A stretch of DNA of 64,000 bases from Phycisphaerales bacterium (lineage in GTDB: Bacteria > Planctomycetota > Phycisphaerae > Phycisphaerales > UBA1924), in assembly GCA_029260555.1 (NCBI GenBank), contig JAJDCZ010000001.1, positions 1 through 64,000 on the forward strand. Reading direction: 5' to 3'. Within the stretch, counting starts at the first letter, position 1. Each line of letters opens with the position of its first letter. The position numbers and the translations under genes were made by a program. Shown here piece by piece: positions 27,571 to 37,471 of this stretch. The notes beneath the pieces are model-generated. The model searched no databases. It worked only from the letters and a program-made list of their open reading frames with translations, and had not been told where the DNA came from.

Positions 27571-28929
27571 ATGGCGACTATGAAGCAACTCAATCCATTT
27601 AAGGGCCTGGAGAAGCCAAGAGAAGTCTTCGCCTGGGGAATGTTTGATTTTGCCAATCAGTCGTTCACGCTTTTGATTATCACACTTTTGTTTTCTGTGT
27701 ATGTCAAAGAGGTGGTTGCCGAGAGTGCTGCCCAAGGCGACGCACTGTGGGCGACGATGCACGGGGGGAGTTTACTGGTGGTGGTGATGATCTCGCCGGT
27801 GCTTGGCGCGTGGGCAGATATCAAGGGGTTTCGCAAAAGGCTATTGATGATCACGGGGTTTACTTGTGCGCTGCTGACATGTTTGCTGGTATTTATCCCT
27901 TCGGCTGCGAGTGTGGGATTATGGCAGGCGGTGTTGATTGCAGCACTGATATATGTGCCTGCGAATGTGGCGTATCAGCTGGGTGAAAATCTTCTGGCGT
28001 CCTTATTGCCGAGCGTGTGCAGTTCTCGCTCTGTTGGCAGAGTGAGCGCCCTGGGGTGGTCGATGGGGTATGCGGGGGCGCTTGCACTGCTTTTGATCAC
28101 GACGGGTGCGATGGTGGTTTTTGGTTTGAAATCACCGGAGAACTGGAAGCCTTTGTTTGTATTTGCAGGCGTGTGGTTTGCACTTGGCATCGTCCCCGCG
28201 GGCTTGATGCTCAAACCCGATGCACCGCTCAAGACTGGTCAGGCAGCGCAGGGCAAGACTGCACTTTCAGTTGCAGTAAGGCAGTTGTTCAAAACCGTTC
28301 GAGGGGTCGATCAGAACCGTCAGCTCTTTCGATTTCTCACAGCGTTCTTTGTGTATGCCCTGGGTGTACAGACGATGATCGCGTTTGCATCGATCATCGC
28401 GATGGATTTTGGGTTTGGAAAGGTTCGTCTGGTTTTGTTTTTGTTGCAGATCACGGTCACTGCGGGGCTGGCAGCTGTCGTGACGAGTCGATTCACCGAT
28501 CGGATCGGAGCAAAGGCGACGGTGCTGATCTATCTGCTTGTGTGGATCATCAGCACACTTGGGCTGGTCTTGATGAGTTTGACGACAGGTGGCCCAAGTT
28601 GGCCGCTCTGGTTGATTGGCAATGGGATCGGGTTTGGGCTCGGTGGGATCGGGACAGCCAGCCGGGCGATGGTGGGCCGATTTACACCCGGGCATCGGTC
28701 TGCGGAATACTTTGGACTGTGGGGTGTGTCGTACAAATTGGCGGGGGCTGTGGGCGTGCTGAGCTTTGGCTGGGTGAAGGCGACGCTGGGCAATACCAAT
28801 GCGTTGATGGCGTTATGTTTGTTTTTTGTGGTAGGTCTGGTGTTGGTGTTGAGGGTGAATGAACGAGCGGGTGTTCGTGCTGCACACCGGGCAGAGCGGG
28901 ACCATGACCGGGATGGGGGACTATCGTGA
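27571..28929 (+). CDS. MFS transporter, UMF1 family
   Basis: About 452 residues with roughly 12 hydrophobic helices. The opening V-F-A-W-G-M-F-D-F-A-N-Q-S-F is the UMF1/Atg22-type signature, and the A-D-I-K-G-F-R-K-R loop between helices 2 and 3 fits the major facilitator fold. Substrate is unknown; eukaryotic relatives export amino acids from the vacuole. Start codon is uncertain (GTG 27550, ATG 27571 or 27580), with no clear Shine-Dalgarno. It lies 26 bases after the hydrolase and directly before trpB, so co-transcription is likely. Confidence 0.85.
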   Translation: MATMKQLNPFKGLEKPREVFAWGMFDFANQSFTLLIITLLFSVYVKEVVAESAAQGDALWATMHGGSLLVVVMISPVLGAWADIKGFRKRLLMITGFTCALLTCLLVFIPSAASVGLWQAVLIAALIYVPANVAYQLGENLLASLLPSVCSSRSVGRVSALGWSMGYAGALALLLITTGAMVVFGLKSPENWKPLFVFAGVWFALGIVPAGLMLKPDAPLKTGQAAQGKTALSVAVRQLFKTVRGVDQNRQLFRFLTAFFVYALGVQTMIAFASIIAMDFGFGKVRLVLFLLQITVTAGLAAVVTSRFTDRIGAKATVLIYLLVWIISTLGLVLMSLTTGGPSWPLWLIGNGIGFGLGGIGTASRAMVGRFTPGHRSAEYFGLWGVSYKLAGAVGVLSFGWVKATLGNTNALMALCLFFVVGLVLVLRVNERAGVRAAHRAERDHDRDGGLS

Positions 28930-28935
28930 GTGACG

Positions 28936-30159
28936 ATGAGTATTGATTTATCCAGCGTGCCTGATGCGAGCGGGCGGTTCGGCGAGTTTGGCGGGGCCTA
29001 TGTGCCTGAGACGCTGATGCGCGCGCTCGACGAGCTGAGTTCGCTCTACATGCGCATGAGACAGGATGCAGCGTTTTTAGGTGAACTTGAAGCCTTGCTC
29101 AAACATTATGTGGGCAGACCGACGCCGATGCAGCAGGCAACCCGGTTGAGCGATCTGGTAACCAGGCTGGCCCAGCCAGGATCGGGTGCTGAGATATGGC
29201 TCAAACGCGAGGATCTTGCTCATACGGGGGCGCACAAGATCAACAACACACTGGGACAAGCTCTCTTGTGTCTGAAGATGGGCAAGAAACGCGTGATTGC
29301 AGAGACTGGCGCGGGTCAGCATGGCGTCGCAACGGCCACCGCTGCGGCTCATCTGGGGCTGAAGTGCTGCGTCTACATGGGCGCAGAAGATGTCCGCAGG
29401 CAGAAGCTCAATGTGATTCGAATGCGCATGCTGGGTGCAGAAGTGTGCGTAGTAGAAGATGGCTCACGCACACTCAAGGATGCGACCAACGCTGCGATGC
29501 GCGACTGGATGGGATCGGTCCAGGACACACATTACATTCTGGGTTCGGTGGTTGGGCCTCACCCGTTTCCGATGATGGTGCGTGATTTCCAGGCGATCAT
29601 CGGCAATGAGGCAAGAGCACAATGTCTGGATCAGATGGGAAGCCTGCCCGAGACCATCGTTGCGTGTGTTGGTGGCGGGTCGAACGCTGCGGGAATCTTT
29701 TATGCGTTTATTGCAGATCCATCGGTGGAGCTTATCGGTGTTGAAGCTGGAGGTCGGGGCCTAAAAGATGGTGAGCACGCTGCGCCATTGTGTCTGGGCA
29801 GCCCCGGTGTGTTGCACGGGTCATTGAGTTATGTGCTTCAGGATCGGTATGGGCAGACGGGTGCTGCGCATTCGTGCTCAGCGGGGCTTGATTACCCCGG
29901 TGTCGGCCCCGAGCATGCGCTGTGGAAAGATGCAAAGCGTGTGCAATATACCCATGTCAGTGATGCGGAGGCGCTGGATGCGTTTGGCATATTGTGCCGG
30001 GCTGAGGGGATCATCCCAGCACTGGAGTCCGCCCATGCTGTGGCGCAGGCGTTCGAGACAGCATCGCAGATGGATCGGGGGACAAGGCTGCTGATCAACC
30101 TGTCAGGACGCGGCGACAAGGATGTCGCAGAGGCGGATCGGTTGATCAATGGTGTTTGA
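28936..30159 (+). CDS. trpB: Tryptophan synthase beta chain
   Basis: 407 residues. The start [14 protein letters not shown] is the TrpB N-terminus. The PLP lysine is in [10 protein letters not shown] (Lys101), [10 protein letters not shown] follows, and the phosphate-binding G-G-G-S-N-A-A-G is near residue 235. It condenses indole with serine to tryptophan. trpA does not follow and no other trp gene is in the window, so the pathway genes are scattered. The preceding MFS gene ends at its doorstep; ATG 28936 or GTG 28930 may start it. Confidence 0.95.
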   Translation: MSIDLSSVPDASGRFGEFGGAYVPETLMRALDELSSLYMRMRQDAAFLGELEALLKHYVGRPTPMQQATRLSDLVTRLAQPGSGAEIWLKREDLAHTGAHKINNTLGQALLCLKMGKKRVIAETGAGQHGVATATAAAHLGLKCCVYMGAEDVRRQKLNVIRMRMLGAEVCVVEDGSRTLKDATNAAMRDWMGSVQDTHYILGSVVGPHPFPMMVRDFQAIIGNEARAQCLDQMGSLPETIVACVGGGSNAAGIFYAFIADPSVELIGVEAGGRGLKDGEHAAPLCLGSPGVLHGSLSYVLQDRYGQTGAAHSCSAGLDYPGVGPEHALWKDAKRVQYTHVSDAEALDAFGILCRAEGIIPALESAHAVAQAFETASQMDRGTRLLINLSGRGDKDVAEADRLINGV

Positions 30160-30175
30160 TGTGGATGAATCCTGA

Positions 30176-32317
30176 TTACAGAGTGGCTTTCAGGAGTTTC
30201 CGGTATGCATCAGTATTCTTGAGTTTCTCATTCGTCTTGGCATAGTCCAATGCGGTCTTCCCGTAAGTATCTTTTAGTTTCGCATCTGCACCACCCTTGA
30301 GAAGGGCTGTGATAACTTTAGGATTATCAGTCTTTGCTGCAGCGTGCATCAACGGGGTGCTGCCGCCCTTCTTGCGTGCATTAATCTCTGCGCCATTATT
30401 GATTAATGCTGTGACTATTTCAGAACTATTGGCATGGCTAGCAGCGATCATCAACACAGTATATCCGTCTTCTGTATATGCATTGACATCTCCGCCTGCT
30501 CTTAATAATGCCATGAATACATCGGGATTATTATTTTCAATTGCAGCGATCATCAACGATGTGAAGCCTTTGTCCAAGCGATCATTAACATCTGCACCCG
30601 CATTGATAAAAGCAGTGACGATATCTGGATTGGCGTTTTTTGCAGCAGCGATTAACAATGCGGTTCTGCCGCTCTTGTTGCGTGCATTGACATTTGCACC
30701 TGCATTGACCAGCATTGTAACGACCTCGGGATTAGTATTCAACTGAGCAGCAGCCATCAACGCAGTCCTGCCGTCCTCATTGTGCGCATTAACCCCTGCA
30801 CCCGCATTGACCAGCATTGTAATAATCTCTGGATTGGAGTTATCCAGAGCAGCAGCCATCAAAGCAGTCCTGCCGTACTTCGTACGAGCATTGACATCTG
30901 CGCCCGCATTGAGCAATATCGTGATGATCTTGGTACTATTGATAAATCCAGCTGCAGCCATTAAGACGGTAACGCCATCGTCTGTATAAGCGTTGATGTC
31001 TCCTCCTGCCTTAACTAAAGCCATAAATACATCGGGATTAGAGTTCTCAAATGCAGCGGCCATCAATGGTGTAATACCATTTCCCATGCGTGCATCAACA
31101 TCTGCACCAGCCTTGACAAGAGCTGTGATTATCTCAGGATTGGTGTTTATTACTGCAGCGACTAATAATGCGGTCCTGCCATTTTTATTGCGAGCGTTAA
31201 CCTCTACACCAGCTTTGACCAAGATAGATATGACTTCGGGATTAGTGTTATTAGCTGCAGCGATCATTAGCACAGTCTTGCCGTCCTTTTTGCGCCGTTG
31301 TACCTCTGCACCAGCCTTGATCAAAACCGAAACGATTTCAGAGTTGGGATTCCAACTAGCAGATATCATCAATACGGTCCAGCCGTCCTTATCGTGTGCA
31401 TTGATCTTTGCACCCGCATTGACCAGTGCCGTGACGATCTCAAGATTGGTATTGAACCTGGCTGCATACATTAAGGCGGTCCAGCCATCTTCATCTCGGG
31501 CATCGACCTTTGCACCTTCCTGGATCAATGTCAGAATGATTTCAGGATTGGTGTTCCACCCAGCAGAAGTTATCAATGGGGTCCAACCGTCATCATCTTG
31601 TACATTGATCTCTGCACCCACCTTAACCAAGGTTTTGACAACTTCAGGATTGGTATTCAACTTGGCTGCGTACATCAATGCGGTCCAGCCGTCCTCGTCG
31701 CGTGCATTAATCTCTGCACCAGCCTTGACCAAGGTCGTGATGACTTCGGGATTGCTGTTGTCAGCGGCAGCTGCCATCAATACGGACAAGCTGTCCTTAT
31801 TGCGTGTGTTGACCTCTGAGCCTGCCTCAATCAAGGCTGTGATGAATGCAAGGTTAGTGTCATCCGCAGCAGCGTAAATCAATGCAGTGTTGCTATTATT
31901 GTCGCGTGCATCAACTTCTGCGCCCTCCTTGATCAACGCTGTCATAACTTCGGGATTGGTATTGAGTTGAACCGCAAACACCAAAGCAGTCCAGCCGTCC
32001 ATATCGCGAGCATTAATGTCTGCACCCGCCTTCACTAAGACCGTGATGACATCAGGCATATTGTTGTACGCAGCAGCGAGCATCAAAACCGTCCAGCCGT
32101 CCTTATTGCGTGCATTGACTTCTGCACCGGCTTTGAGCAATCTGCGTATTTCCATTGTTGCTTTATTTTGAGCTGCAGCAAGAAGTTCTGCATCAAGATC
32201 GGATTCTATCGCATGCGTTGATTGTCTCTCAGCTATGATGCTTGCAGAGAGAGTTTGGCTGTAAACCCAGACACACATCAGACACACGAAGACCGACACG
32301 AACTTTGATTTAGCCAT
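30176..32317 (-). CDS. Exported protein of 19 ankyrin repeats
   Basis: 713 residues from ATG 32317 (the third of three consecutive ATGs, 6 bases after AGGAG). A signal peptide (F-V-S-V-F-V-C-L-M-C-V-W-V-Y-S) is followed by 19 ankyrin repeat units covering almost the whole protein. The unit is 34 residues, one longer than the canonical 33, of the form D-G-W-T-A-L-M-x-A-A-x-x-N-T-N-P-E-V-(I/V)-x-x-L-V-x-A-G-A-(D/E)-(I/V)-N-A-R; the usual T-P-L-H is T-(A/V)-L-M. A short lysine-rich tail ends it. The array makes a binding surface outside the cytoplasm; the partner is unknown. Converges with trpB. Confidence 0.85.
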   Translation of the reverse strand: MAKSKFVSVFVCLMCVWVYSQTLSASIIAERQSTHAIESDLDAELLAAAQNKATMEIRRLLKAGAEVNARNKDGWTVLMLAAAYNNMPDVITVLVKAGADINARDMDGWTALVFAVQLNTNPEVMTALIKEGAEVDARDNNSNTALIYAAADDTNLAFITALIEAGSEVNTRNKDSLSVLMAAAADNSNPEVITTLVKAGAEINARDEDGWTALMYAAKLNTNPEVVKTLVKVGAEINVQDDDGWTPLITSAGWNTNPEIILTLIQEGAKVDARDEDGWTALMYAARFNTNLEIVTALVNAGAKINAHDKDGWTVLMISASWNPNSEIVSVLIKAGAEVQRRKKDGKTVLMIAAANNTNPEVISILVKAGVEVNARNKNGRTALLVAAVINTNPEIITALVKAGADVDARMGNGITPLMAAAFENSNPDVFMALVKAGGDINAYTDDGVTVLMAAAGFINSTKIITILLNAGADVNARTKYGRTALMAAALDNSNPEIITMLVNAGAGVNAHNEDGRTALMAAAQLNTNPEVVTMLVNAGANVNARNKSGRTALLIAAAKNANPDIVTAFINAGADVNDRLDKGFTSLMIAAIENNNPDVFMALLRAGGDVNAYTEDGYTVLMIAASHANSSEIVTALINNGAEINARKKGGSTPLMHAAAKTDNPKVITALLKGGADAKLKDTYGKTALDYAKTNEKLKNTDAYRKLLKATL

Positions 32318-32473
32318 CATCATCTCCTGATACTCGTAGATATCTTATCAGTATAGTGAATCTGCAAGTGTCAGTTCTGTGATTTATCAACCTTGACCCG
32401 GCGAATTCTCTGGCGATTCAATAAACTCTGGAAGATTCTACTCAAAATCGTGTTTGGTTGAAAGCTTTTGCTG

Positions 32474-34156
32474 CTACTCATGGTGCGGAGGAGAGGGGGG
32501 TGGGGATGTGTGGAGCATCTTTCGTACAGCTGCAGCCATGCGTTTGCCAACTTCTCTTTCTTCGTCGATGACGATCTCTGCCCCAGCCATTATTAGCTCT
32601 GGGCCGTAGAGGTGATAACGGGCTCTGGCGATGACCGGGACATCATCAGACATTGATCGAATATGCAAGACGACACGCCTTACAGCGTCTGGATCGGGCA
32701 GTGCCACTACGACCGCCCTTGCGTGTGCAACGCGTGCATGTTCAAGCACATCACGATGCGTTGCGTCGCCGATGCCTGCTTGAAGTTCATAGGCATGTGC
32801 AAGATCCACAGCTTTGGGATTCAAATCTAGCACCAGTAGCGATGACTTTTGCCGGCCCATGAGTGTTTCAGCAATGCACTGACCCGCGGGACCAAAGCCG
32901 ATGATGACAATGTGATCCTGTCGCATCTTTGCATGGTCATGTGCATCCTGGTCGTTGGCAGTATGAGGCGAGTTGGCAAGCCATTTTCCAGCGAGTCTGG
33001 CCAGAAGTGGCGCTGAACCCACCAGCACCGGGGTGAGGAATAGTGTGCCGATGGTCGCTGCGATGAGCAGCTTGAATGCTTGCTCGTCAAGCAAACCGCC
33101 GCCTCGGGCGACTTCAGCAAGTACAAATGAGAACTCGCCAACCTGAGCCAGGCACACACCCGTCGCAATGGCACAGCTCCAGGGTGAACCCACCAGCCGT
33201 ACTACGCTGGCTGTTATGATGATCTTCCCGAAGATAATGGCAGCGATGACCGCAAGAACCACAGGCCAGCGTGCAAACAGAAACAATGGATCGCCAAGCA
33301 TTCCGATCGAGCTGAAAAACAGCACCACGAACAGCGACCTCAGCGAAGACACATCTGACTGGATCTGCGTGGCAAAGGGTGAGTCAGCCAGAATCATGCC
33401 TGCGATAAACGCACCGAGCACTGGTGACAAGCCCAGCTGGTGCGAAGCCCACGCTGAACCAAGAGCTGTGACCATTGCCAGCAGCACGGGGGCATCCCGG
33501 TTACGCATGACATGATCGATCCGCAGCAGCCGAGGCAGCAAATGGTTAAGGGCTATATAAAGGACGGCAACAAGCCCCAACGCGACCAGCAGAGATCGCC
33601 CCAGCACCATGATGATTTGGCCGCTGGATTCGCCCTCTGCACCGCCCATCGCAGACACAATGAGCACGAGCGGCACGACGGCAATGTCCTGCAACAAAAG
33701 GATTCCCAGAGCACTGCGACCATGAACCGAGTCTATCTCGGTCCGGCTTACAAGCAGCCTGAGAACAAAGGCGGTACTGCTCAATGCAATCATGGCACCT
33801 ATCGCAACCGCAGTTTTCCCTCCCGTGCCAAACGCCATGGCGATGCTGCCAGCGATGACACCGGTGAGCACAACCTGTGCGGTTCCGCCGCCAAAGGCGA
33901 TCTTGCCAATACTCCGCAGTTTTCGCCATGAAAACTCCAGGCCAATGGTAAATAAAAGCAGTGCAACGCCAAGTTCAGCGATCTTTCCGATCGCCTCATG
34001 GTTGGGCATCAGGTCCAGGGCGTTGGGACCCAGAAGGGTTCCGGCAAGAAGGTAGCCGAGGATGGCATTGAGTTTCAGCCGTTCACAGAGCGACCCGAGC
34101 AGCAATGCTGCTGAAAGCAAGATGAGGATATCGAGTAGCGAGGTCCACAGATCCAC
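32474..34156 (-). CDS. CPA2-family cation:proton antiporter with RCK/TrkA-N domain
   Basis: 560 residues. About 12 transmembrane helices (E-R-L-K-L-N-A-I-L-G-Y-L-L-A-G after the first, then E-L-G-V-A-L-L-L-F-T-I-G-L-E) form a KefB/KefC-type exchanger. A C-terminal nucleotide-binding domain starts at H-I-V-I-I-G-F-G-P-A-G-Q (Rossmann glycines) and has V-A-L-P-D-P-D-A-V-R-R later. It probably exchanges K+ or Na+ for protons and is gated by NAD(H) or a similar ligand. I chose GTG 34156, 7 bases after AAGGTGG, over TTG 34174. The tail is short and Pro/His-rich. Single gene. Confidence 0.88.
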   Translation of the reverse strand: MDLWTSLLDILILLSAALLLGSLCERLKLNAILGYLLAGTLLGPNALDLMPNHEAIGKIAELGVALLLFTIGLEFSWRKLRSIGKIAFGGGTAQVVLTGVIAGSIAMAFGTGGKTAVAIGAMIALSSTAFVLRLLVSRTEIDSVHGRSALGILLLQDIAVVPLVLIVSAMGGAEGESSGQIIMVLGRSLLVALGLVAVLYIALNHLLPRLLRIDHVMRNRDAPVLLAMVTALGSAWASHQLGLSPVLGAFIAGMILADSPFATQIQSDVSSLRSLFVVLFFSSIGMLGDPLFLFARWPVVLAVIAAIIFGKIIITASVVRLVGSPWSCAIATGVCLAQVGEFSFVLAEVARGGGLLDEQAFKLLIAATIGTLFLTPVLVGSAPLLARLAGKWLANSPHTANDQDAHDHAKMRQDHIVIIGFGPAGQCIAETLMGRQKSSLLVLDLNPKAVDLAHAYELQAGIGDATHRDVLEHARVAHARAVVVALPDPDAVRRVVLHIRSMSDDVPVIARARYHLYGPELIMAGAEIVIDEEREVGKRMAAAVRKMLHTSPPPSPPHHE

Positions 34157-34273
34157 GAGAGCGCCACCTTTCAACTGATAAATCGCATTCGCTCATTGTA
34201 TCCGTACCACCTATGAGCTTGAGCGAGTAGATGCGATTTGCATAGCTGAATACGCCCGGTCTATGAGTGTGCA

Positions 34274-35128
34274 TTACCGCTTGCGAAGCACCACCAGTTT
34301 CTGGGCGGGCATGTCGATCTGGGCGATGCGTTCGGTGCAGAATGCAAGGTTCGCTTTTTCGATCTCAGCGAAGAGTTGCGTGATAAAGTTGCGGGATTGA
34401 TCGGTATCGAGGCCTTTGACGAGCTGATCGACCATGGATTTGACAGCGTAGAAGTGTCTGCGAGTGGCGTTGTCCGGGCCATCAATTCCCATGGGGTCGT
34501 TGGAGAAGAATGAGCAGGCGCGAATGTCTGCAATCTCAAGCCCCGCCTTTTCGCAAGCAGCGGTAAACTCGTACCTGCTCCGCACAGCCATCCACTGGGT
34601 GCGCATGGAAGTTCTGGGGAGGAACTCGGTCGTGACGACGCGCCCGCCATCAGCGAGTAATCCGGCGATGTTACTCAACGCGTGCTGAAACTTGTCGGTC
34701 TCCGGAATGTGAAACAGGACATTGGCGATGTTGACCAGGTCGTATGTGCCCTGGATCGTGCATTGTGACAAGGTGATGTCCGCAGTCAGAAATGAAACCC
34801 GCGTGGGGGTTGCAAGTGATGCGCTCCATTCGTTCAGCAGGCCTACGGAGGATTCGGCAAAGTCGACGCCCATGAGTGACTCGGGGGTAAATCGGTCAAG
34901 TATGAAACGAACCCATCTCCCTGCTCCCGAGCCGATGTCCAGGACTTTGCCCTGATTGACTCTGATCCCATGATCTGCGATAAGCTGCTCGTAGATCGGA
35001 TAGATCACAGCATCCTCGATGGGTGAGGAATAAGTGAGCGACGCATCGGTCCCGGTGGATCTGGCCTCCTTCATTTTTCCCCAGAAATCACGGTAGTAAC
35101 TCTGAATGTCAGTTTGGGTCATAGTCAT
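34274..35128 (-). CDS. Class I SAM-dependent methyltransferase
   Basis: 284 residues from ATG 35128 (or 35122); the longer frame to 35302 is not plausible as protein. Motif I is V-L-D-I-G-S-G-A-G-R-W near residue 60, the acidic residue of motif II is M-G-V-D-F-A-E-S, then D-I-T and Y-D-L-V-N-I-A-N-V-L-F-H-I. The fold is a standard Rossmann methyltransferase of the Methyltransf_11/25 type. Substrate is unknown. The start is preceded by TATTTAAGT with no Shine-Dalgarno. It diverges from ridA at 35393. Confidence 0.82.
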   Translation of the reverse strand: MTMTQTDIQSYYRDFWGKMKEARSTGTDASLTYSSPIEDAVIYPIYEQLIADHGIRVNQGKVLDIGSGAGRWVRFILDRFTPESLMGVDFAESSVGLLNEWSASLATPTRVSFLTADITLSQCTIQGTYDLVNIANVLFHIPETDKFQHALSNIAGLLADGGRVVTTEFLPRTSMRTQWMAVRSRYEFTAACEKAGLEIADIRACSFFSNDPMGIDGPDNATRRHFYAVKSMVDQLVKGLDTDQSRNFITQLFAEIEKANLAFCTERIAQIDMPAQKLVVLRKR

Positions 35129-35392
35129 ACTTAAATATCGGCGCAAGGGACGATCGCTCAGCAGTATTTCAACTCTGGTTGTGCACCTGTCAGGACAGCA
35201 GAATCTCAGTATTACGGTGATTTCTTCAGTTTTGATGTGATTCGCATTGTTGATAATCCTGCTAAACTCATGACTACAGCGGAATCTACAGTGAAATACC
35301 AAATCGGCTTGTGTAATAATCTTGCTGGGGCATACACCTTATTATGTCAGCTGCTTTGGTTCGACTCGATTATTTGCAACAGGGAGATACGC

Positions 35393-35803
35393 ATGCCAGT
35401 CGATCAGCGATATTCAACGGGGAACCAGTGGGAACTGCGGTATGGGTACAGCCGGGCGGTGCGGAGTGGCGGGCTGATCTATACGACGGGGACGGTCTCG
35501 ATGAATGAAGACGCGAGCCCCTATACGCCTGATGATGGGTTCGAGCAGGCCAGGCGATGTCTGGAGATCATAGATCGTGCAATTGAGGAGCTTGGAGGCA
35601 ATCGGCATGACATAGTTCGGACGCGGTTTTATGTAACCGACATCTCGCGGGCTGATGAGTTCGGGCGGGCACACAAGGCGTTCTTTGGCGATCATGGACC
35701 TGCACTGACAATGGTTCAGGTCGCGAGGTTGATTGATCCAGCGTTTCTGCTTGAGATCGAAGTCGAAGCGGTGGCTGGTGATGCGTCTCATACTGGCGTA
35801 TAA
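35393..35803 (+). CDS. RidA-family enamine/imine deaminase-like protein
   Basis: 136 residues from ATG 35393, which has GGAGATA 3-9 bases ahead; the earlier in-frame start at 35237 is not needed. The RidA/YjgF pattern is present: Y-S-R-A-V-R-S-G-G-L-I-Y-T-T-G-T-V, then R-C-L-E-I-I-D-R-A-I-E-E-L-G-G, and V-R-T-R-F-Y-V-T-D, with the conserved Arg in this last stretch (the residue that binds the carboxylate in active RidA), and L-L-E-I-E-V-E-A near the end. It likely hydrolyses reactive 2-aminoacrylate-type intermediates in the cytosol. Close downstream a shared terminator separates it from the catalase gene. Confidence 0.88.
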   Translation: MPVDQRYSTGNQWELRYGYSRAVRSGGLIYTTGTVSMNEDASPYTPDDGFEQARRCLEIIDRAIEELGGNRHDIVRTRFYVTDISRADEFGRAHKAFFGDHGPALTMVQVARLIDPAFLLEIEVEAVAGDASHTGV

Positions 35804-35836
35804 AAAGAACCTCAACCTTAACAGTTGAGGCTCTTG
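35804..35836. terminator. Bidirectional terminator between ridA and catalase
   Basis: CCTCAAC/GTTGAGG with a 7-base loop, extended by AAGA/TCTT after one mismatch, forms a 12-position stem between two converging genes. On the minus strand it is followed by TTTTTATA, so it terminates catalase well; on the plus strand the U-tract is weak. Confidence 0.75.
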
Positions 35837-35861
35837 ATACATCGTGTGAATGGATGAAGCG

Positions 35862-37358
35862 TTAGACACCCTGGAGCATTTCCCCGGGAATCTCGATGCC
35901 CAGCTTCATCGCAATCCGCTGGCCATAATCAGGGTCAGCGCGGAAGAAATGGCACAACTGGAGCATCTGGACTTCCTTGCGGGCATCGCTCAGCGCACCA
36001 GCGATGCGGGTGGTCAGGCGATCGCGTTCTCCTTCGTCAAACATGCGGTAGAGGTTGCCCGGCTGGGTGTAGTCATCGTGGTCAACCGCTGAGTCATAGC
36101 GATCAACAACAGCCTGGCCGAGGTTCCATTCAGGGTCGGAGAACTTTTCTGATGGCATGGGAGCGCCCGCGTTGGTGTTAGGCCAGTAGTTTGGAGCTGA
36201 GCCATAGGTCTCTGCGGTTGCACCCTGACCATCACGCATGTAGTTCATGACGGGGCATTTGGGCTTATTGACGGGGATTTGGTGGTGGTTGACACCCAGA
36301 CGATGGAGGTGGGTGTCCGAGTAGGACATCAAACGAGCCTGGAGAACCTTGTCCGGGCTGGAGCCGATGCCGGGAACGAACGCAGAGGGTTTGAAGGCTG
36401 ATTGTTCGACCTCTGCAAAGTAGTTTTCGGGATTGCGGTTAAGTTCCATCTGCCCGACTTCGATAAGCGGGAAATCTGCGTGAGGCCAAACCTTGGTCAG
36501 ATCAAAAGGATTCCACTCGAACTTGTCAGCCTGCTCCTGGGTCATGATCTGGACCTTGAGTGTCCAGCTGGGGAACTCGCCGTTCTCGATGGCTGAAAAG
36601 AGGTCACGCTGGTGTGATTCGCGGTCGCTGCCGATGGTTGTGGCTGCGTGATCGTCCATCCAGTTTTTGATGCTCTGGTTGGTCTTGAAATGGAACTTGC
36701 ACCAGACGCGCTCGTTCTTTTCGTTGATCAATGAATAAGTGTGCGAGCCATACCCATTGAGATTTCGATATGAAGCGGGGATGCCACGGTCAGAGAAGAG
36801 GATCGTGACCTGGTGGAGTGATTCAGGGCACTGTGACCAGAAGTCCCATTGCATGTCGTTGTCACGCAAGTTGGTCTTTGGATCGCGTTTTTGAGTATGG
36901 ATAAAGTTGGCGAACTTGAATGGATCACGGATGAAAAACACCGGCGTGTTGTTGCCTACAAGATCCCAGTTGCCTTCTTCGGTGTAGAACTTGATGGCAA
37001 AGCCTCGGACATCGCGTTCAGCATCAGCTGCACCGCGTTCACCAGCTACGGTGGAGAAGCGAATGAACATATCAGTTTTCTTGCCCACCTTGGAGAAGAT
37101 CGACGCTTTGGTATATTTGGTGATATCACCGGTGACGGTGAAGGTGCCATGCGCGCCTGAACCTTTTGCATGAACAACGCGTTCGGGGATGCGTTCGCGG
37201 TTAAAGTGCTGCATTTGTTCGAGAAGTTGAACGTCCTGCATGAGCACCGGACCACGGGGGCCAGCGGTAAGAGCGTGCTGACGGGCAATGGCAGCACCGT
37301 CAGCGGTAGTCAGAAATGGGCACTGATCTTTCGATCCATTATCGGACTGATTTGTCAT
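35862..37358 (-). CDS. katA: Monofunctional heme catalase
   Basis: 498 residues, the size of clade-3 catalases. The distal His is in R-V-V-H-A-K-G (His63), the distal Asn in V-G-N-N-T-P-V (Asn136), and the proximal heme-ligand Tyr in R-L-M-S-Y-S-D-T-H (Tyr346). F-I-R-D-P and R-G-I-P-A-S-Y-R are also conserved, and the N-terminal short arm fits a small-subunit enzyme. It decomposes hydrogen peroxide in the cytoplasm. The start has a perfect AGGAGGTG site. A PerR/Fur-like box covers its promoter (37374-37388), and a shared terminator follows. Confidence 0.95.
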   Translation of the reverse strand: MTNQSDNGSKDQCPFLTTADGAAIARQHALTAGPRGPVLMQDVQLLEQMQHFNRERIPERVVHAKGSGAHGTFTVTGDITKYTKASIFSKVGKKTDMFIRFSTVAGERGAADAERDVRGFAIKFYTEEGNWDLVGNNTPVFFIRDPFKFANFIHTQKRDPKTNLRDNDMQWDFWSQCPESLHQVTILFSDRGIPASYRNLNGYGSHTYSLINEKNERVWCKFHFKTNQSIKNWMDDHAATTIGSDRESHQRDLFSAIENGEFPSWTLKVQIMTQEQADKFEWNPFDLTKVWPHADFPLIEVGQMELNRNPENYFAEVEQSAFKPSAFVPGIGSSPDKVLQARLMSYSDTHLHRLGVNHHQIPVNKPKCPVMNYMRDGQGATAETYGSAPNYWPNTNAGAPMPSEKFSDPEWNLGQAVVDRYDSAVDHDDYTQPGNLYRMFDEGERDRLTTRIAGALSDARKEVQMLQLCHFFRADPDYGQRIAMKLGIEIPGEMLQGV

Positions 37359-37373
37359 TTTACACCTCCTAAT

Positions 37374-37416
37374 TTAGAATCATTCCAAGTATAGCCCGGG
37401 TCTGTTCAGATATCTG
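37374..37416 (-). promoter_or_regulatory. Catalase promoter with PerR/Fur-like operator and upstream palindrome
   Basis: On the minus strand TATACT (37388-37393) is a -10 candidate 29 bases before the start codon. Directly beside it TTAGAATCATTCCAA (37374-37388, plus-strand reading) matches the PerR box TTATAATNATTATAA at 11 of 14 positions and would cover the transcription start, a repressor position. A perfect palindrome CAGATATCTG lies at 37407-37416. A -35 element was not convincing. Peroxide control of katA by PerR is established in Bacillus; here it is inference. Confidence 0.5.
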
Positions 37417-37471
37417 GAATCCGATCAAAGCACCAGATCATACCAGTTCGTTCAGTCTCTATACTCTGCCT

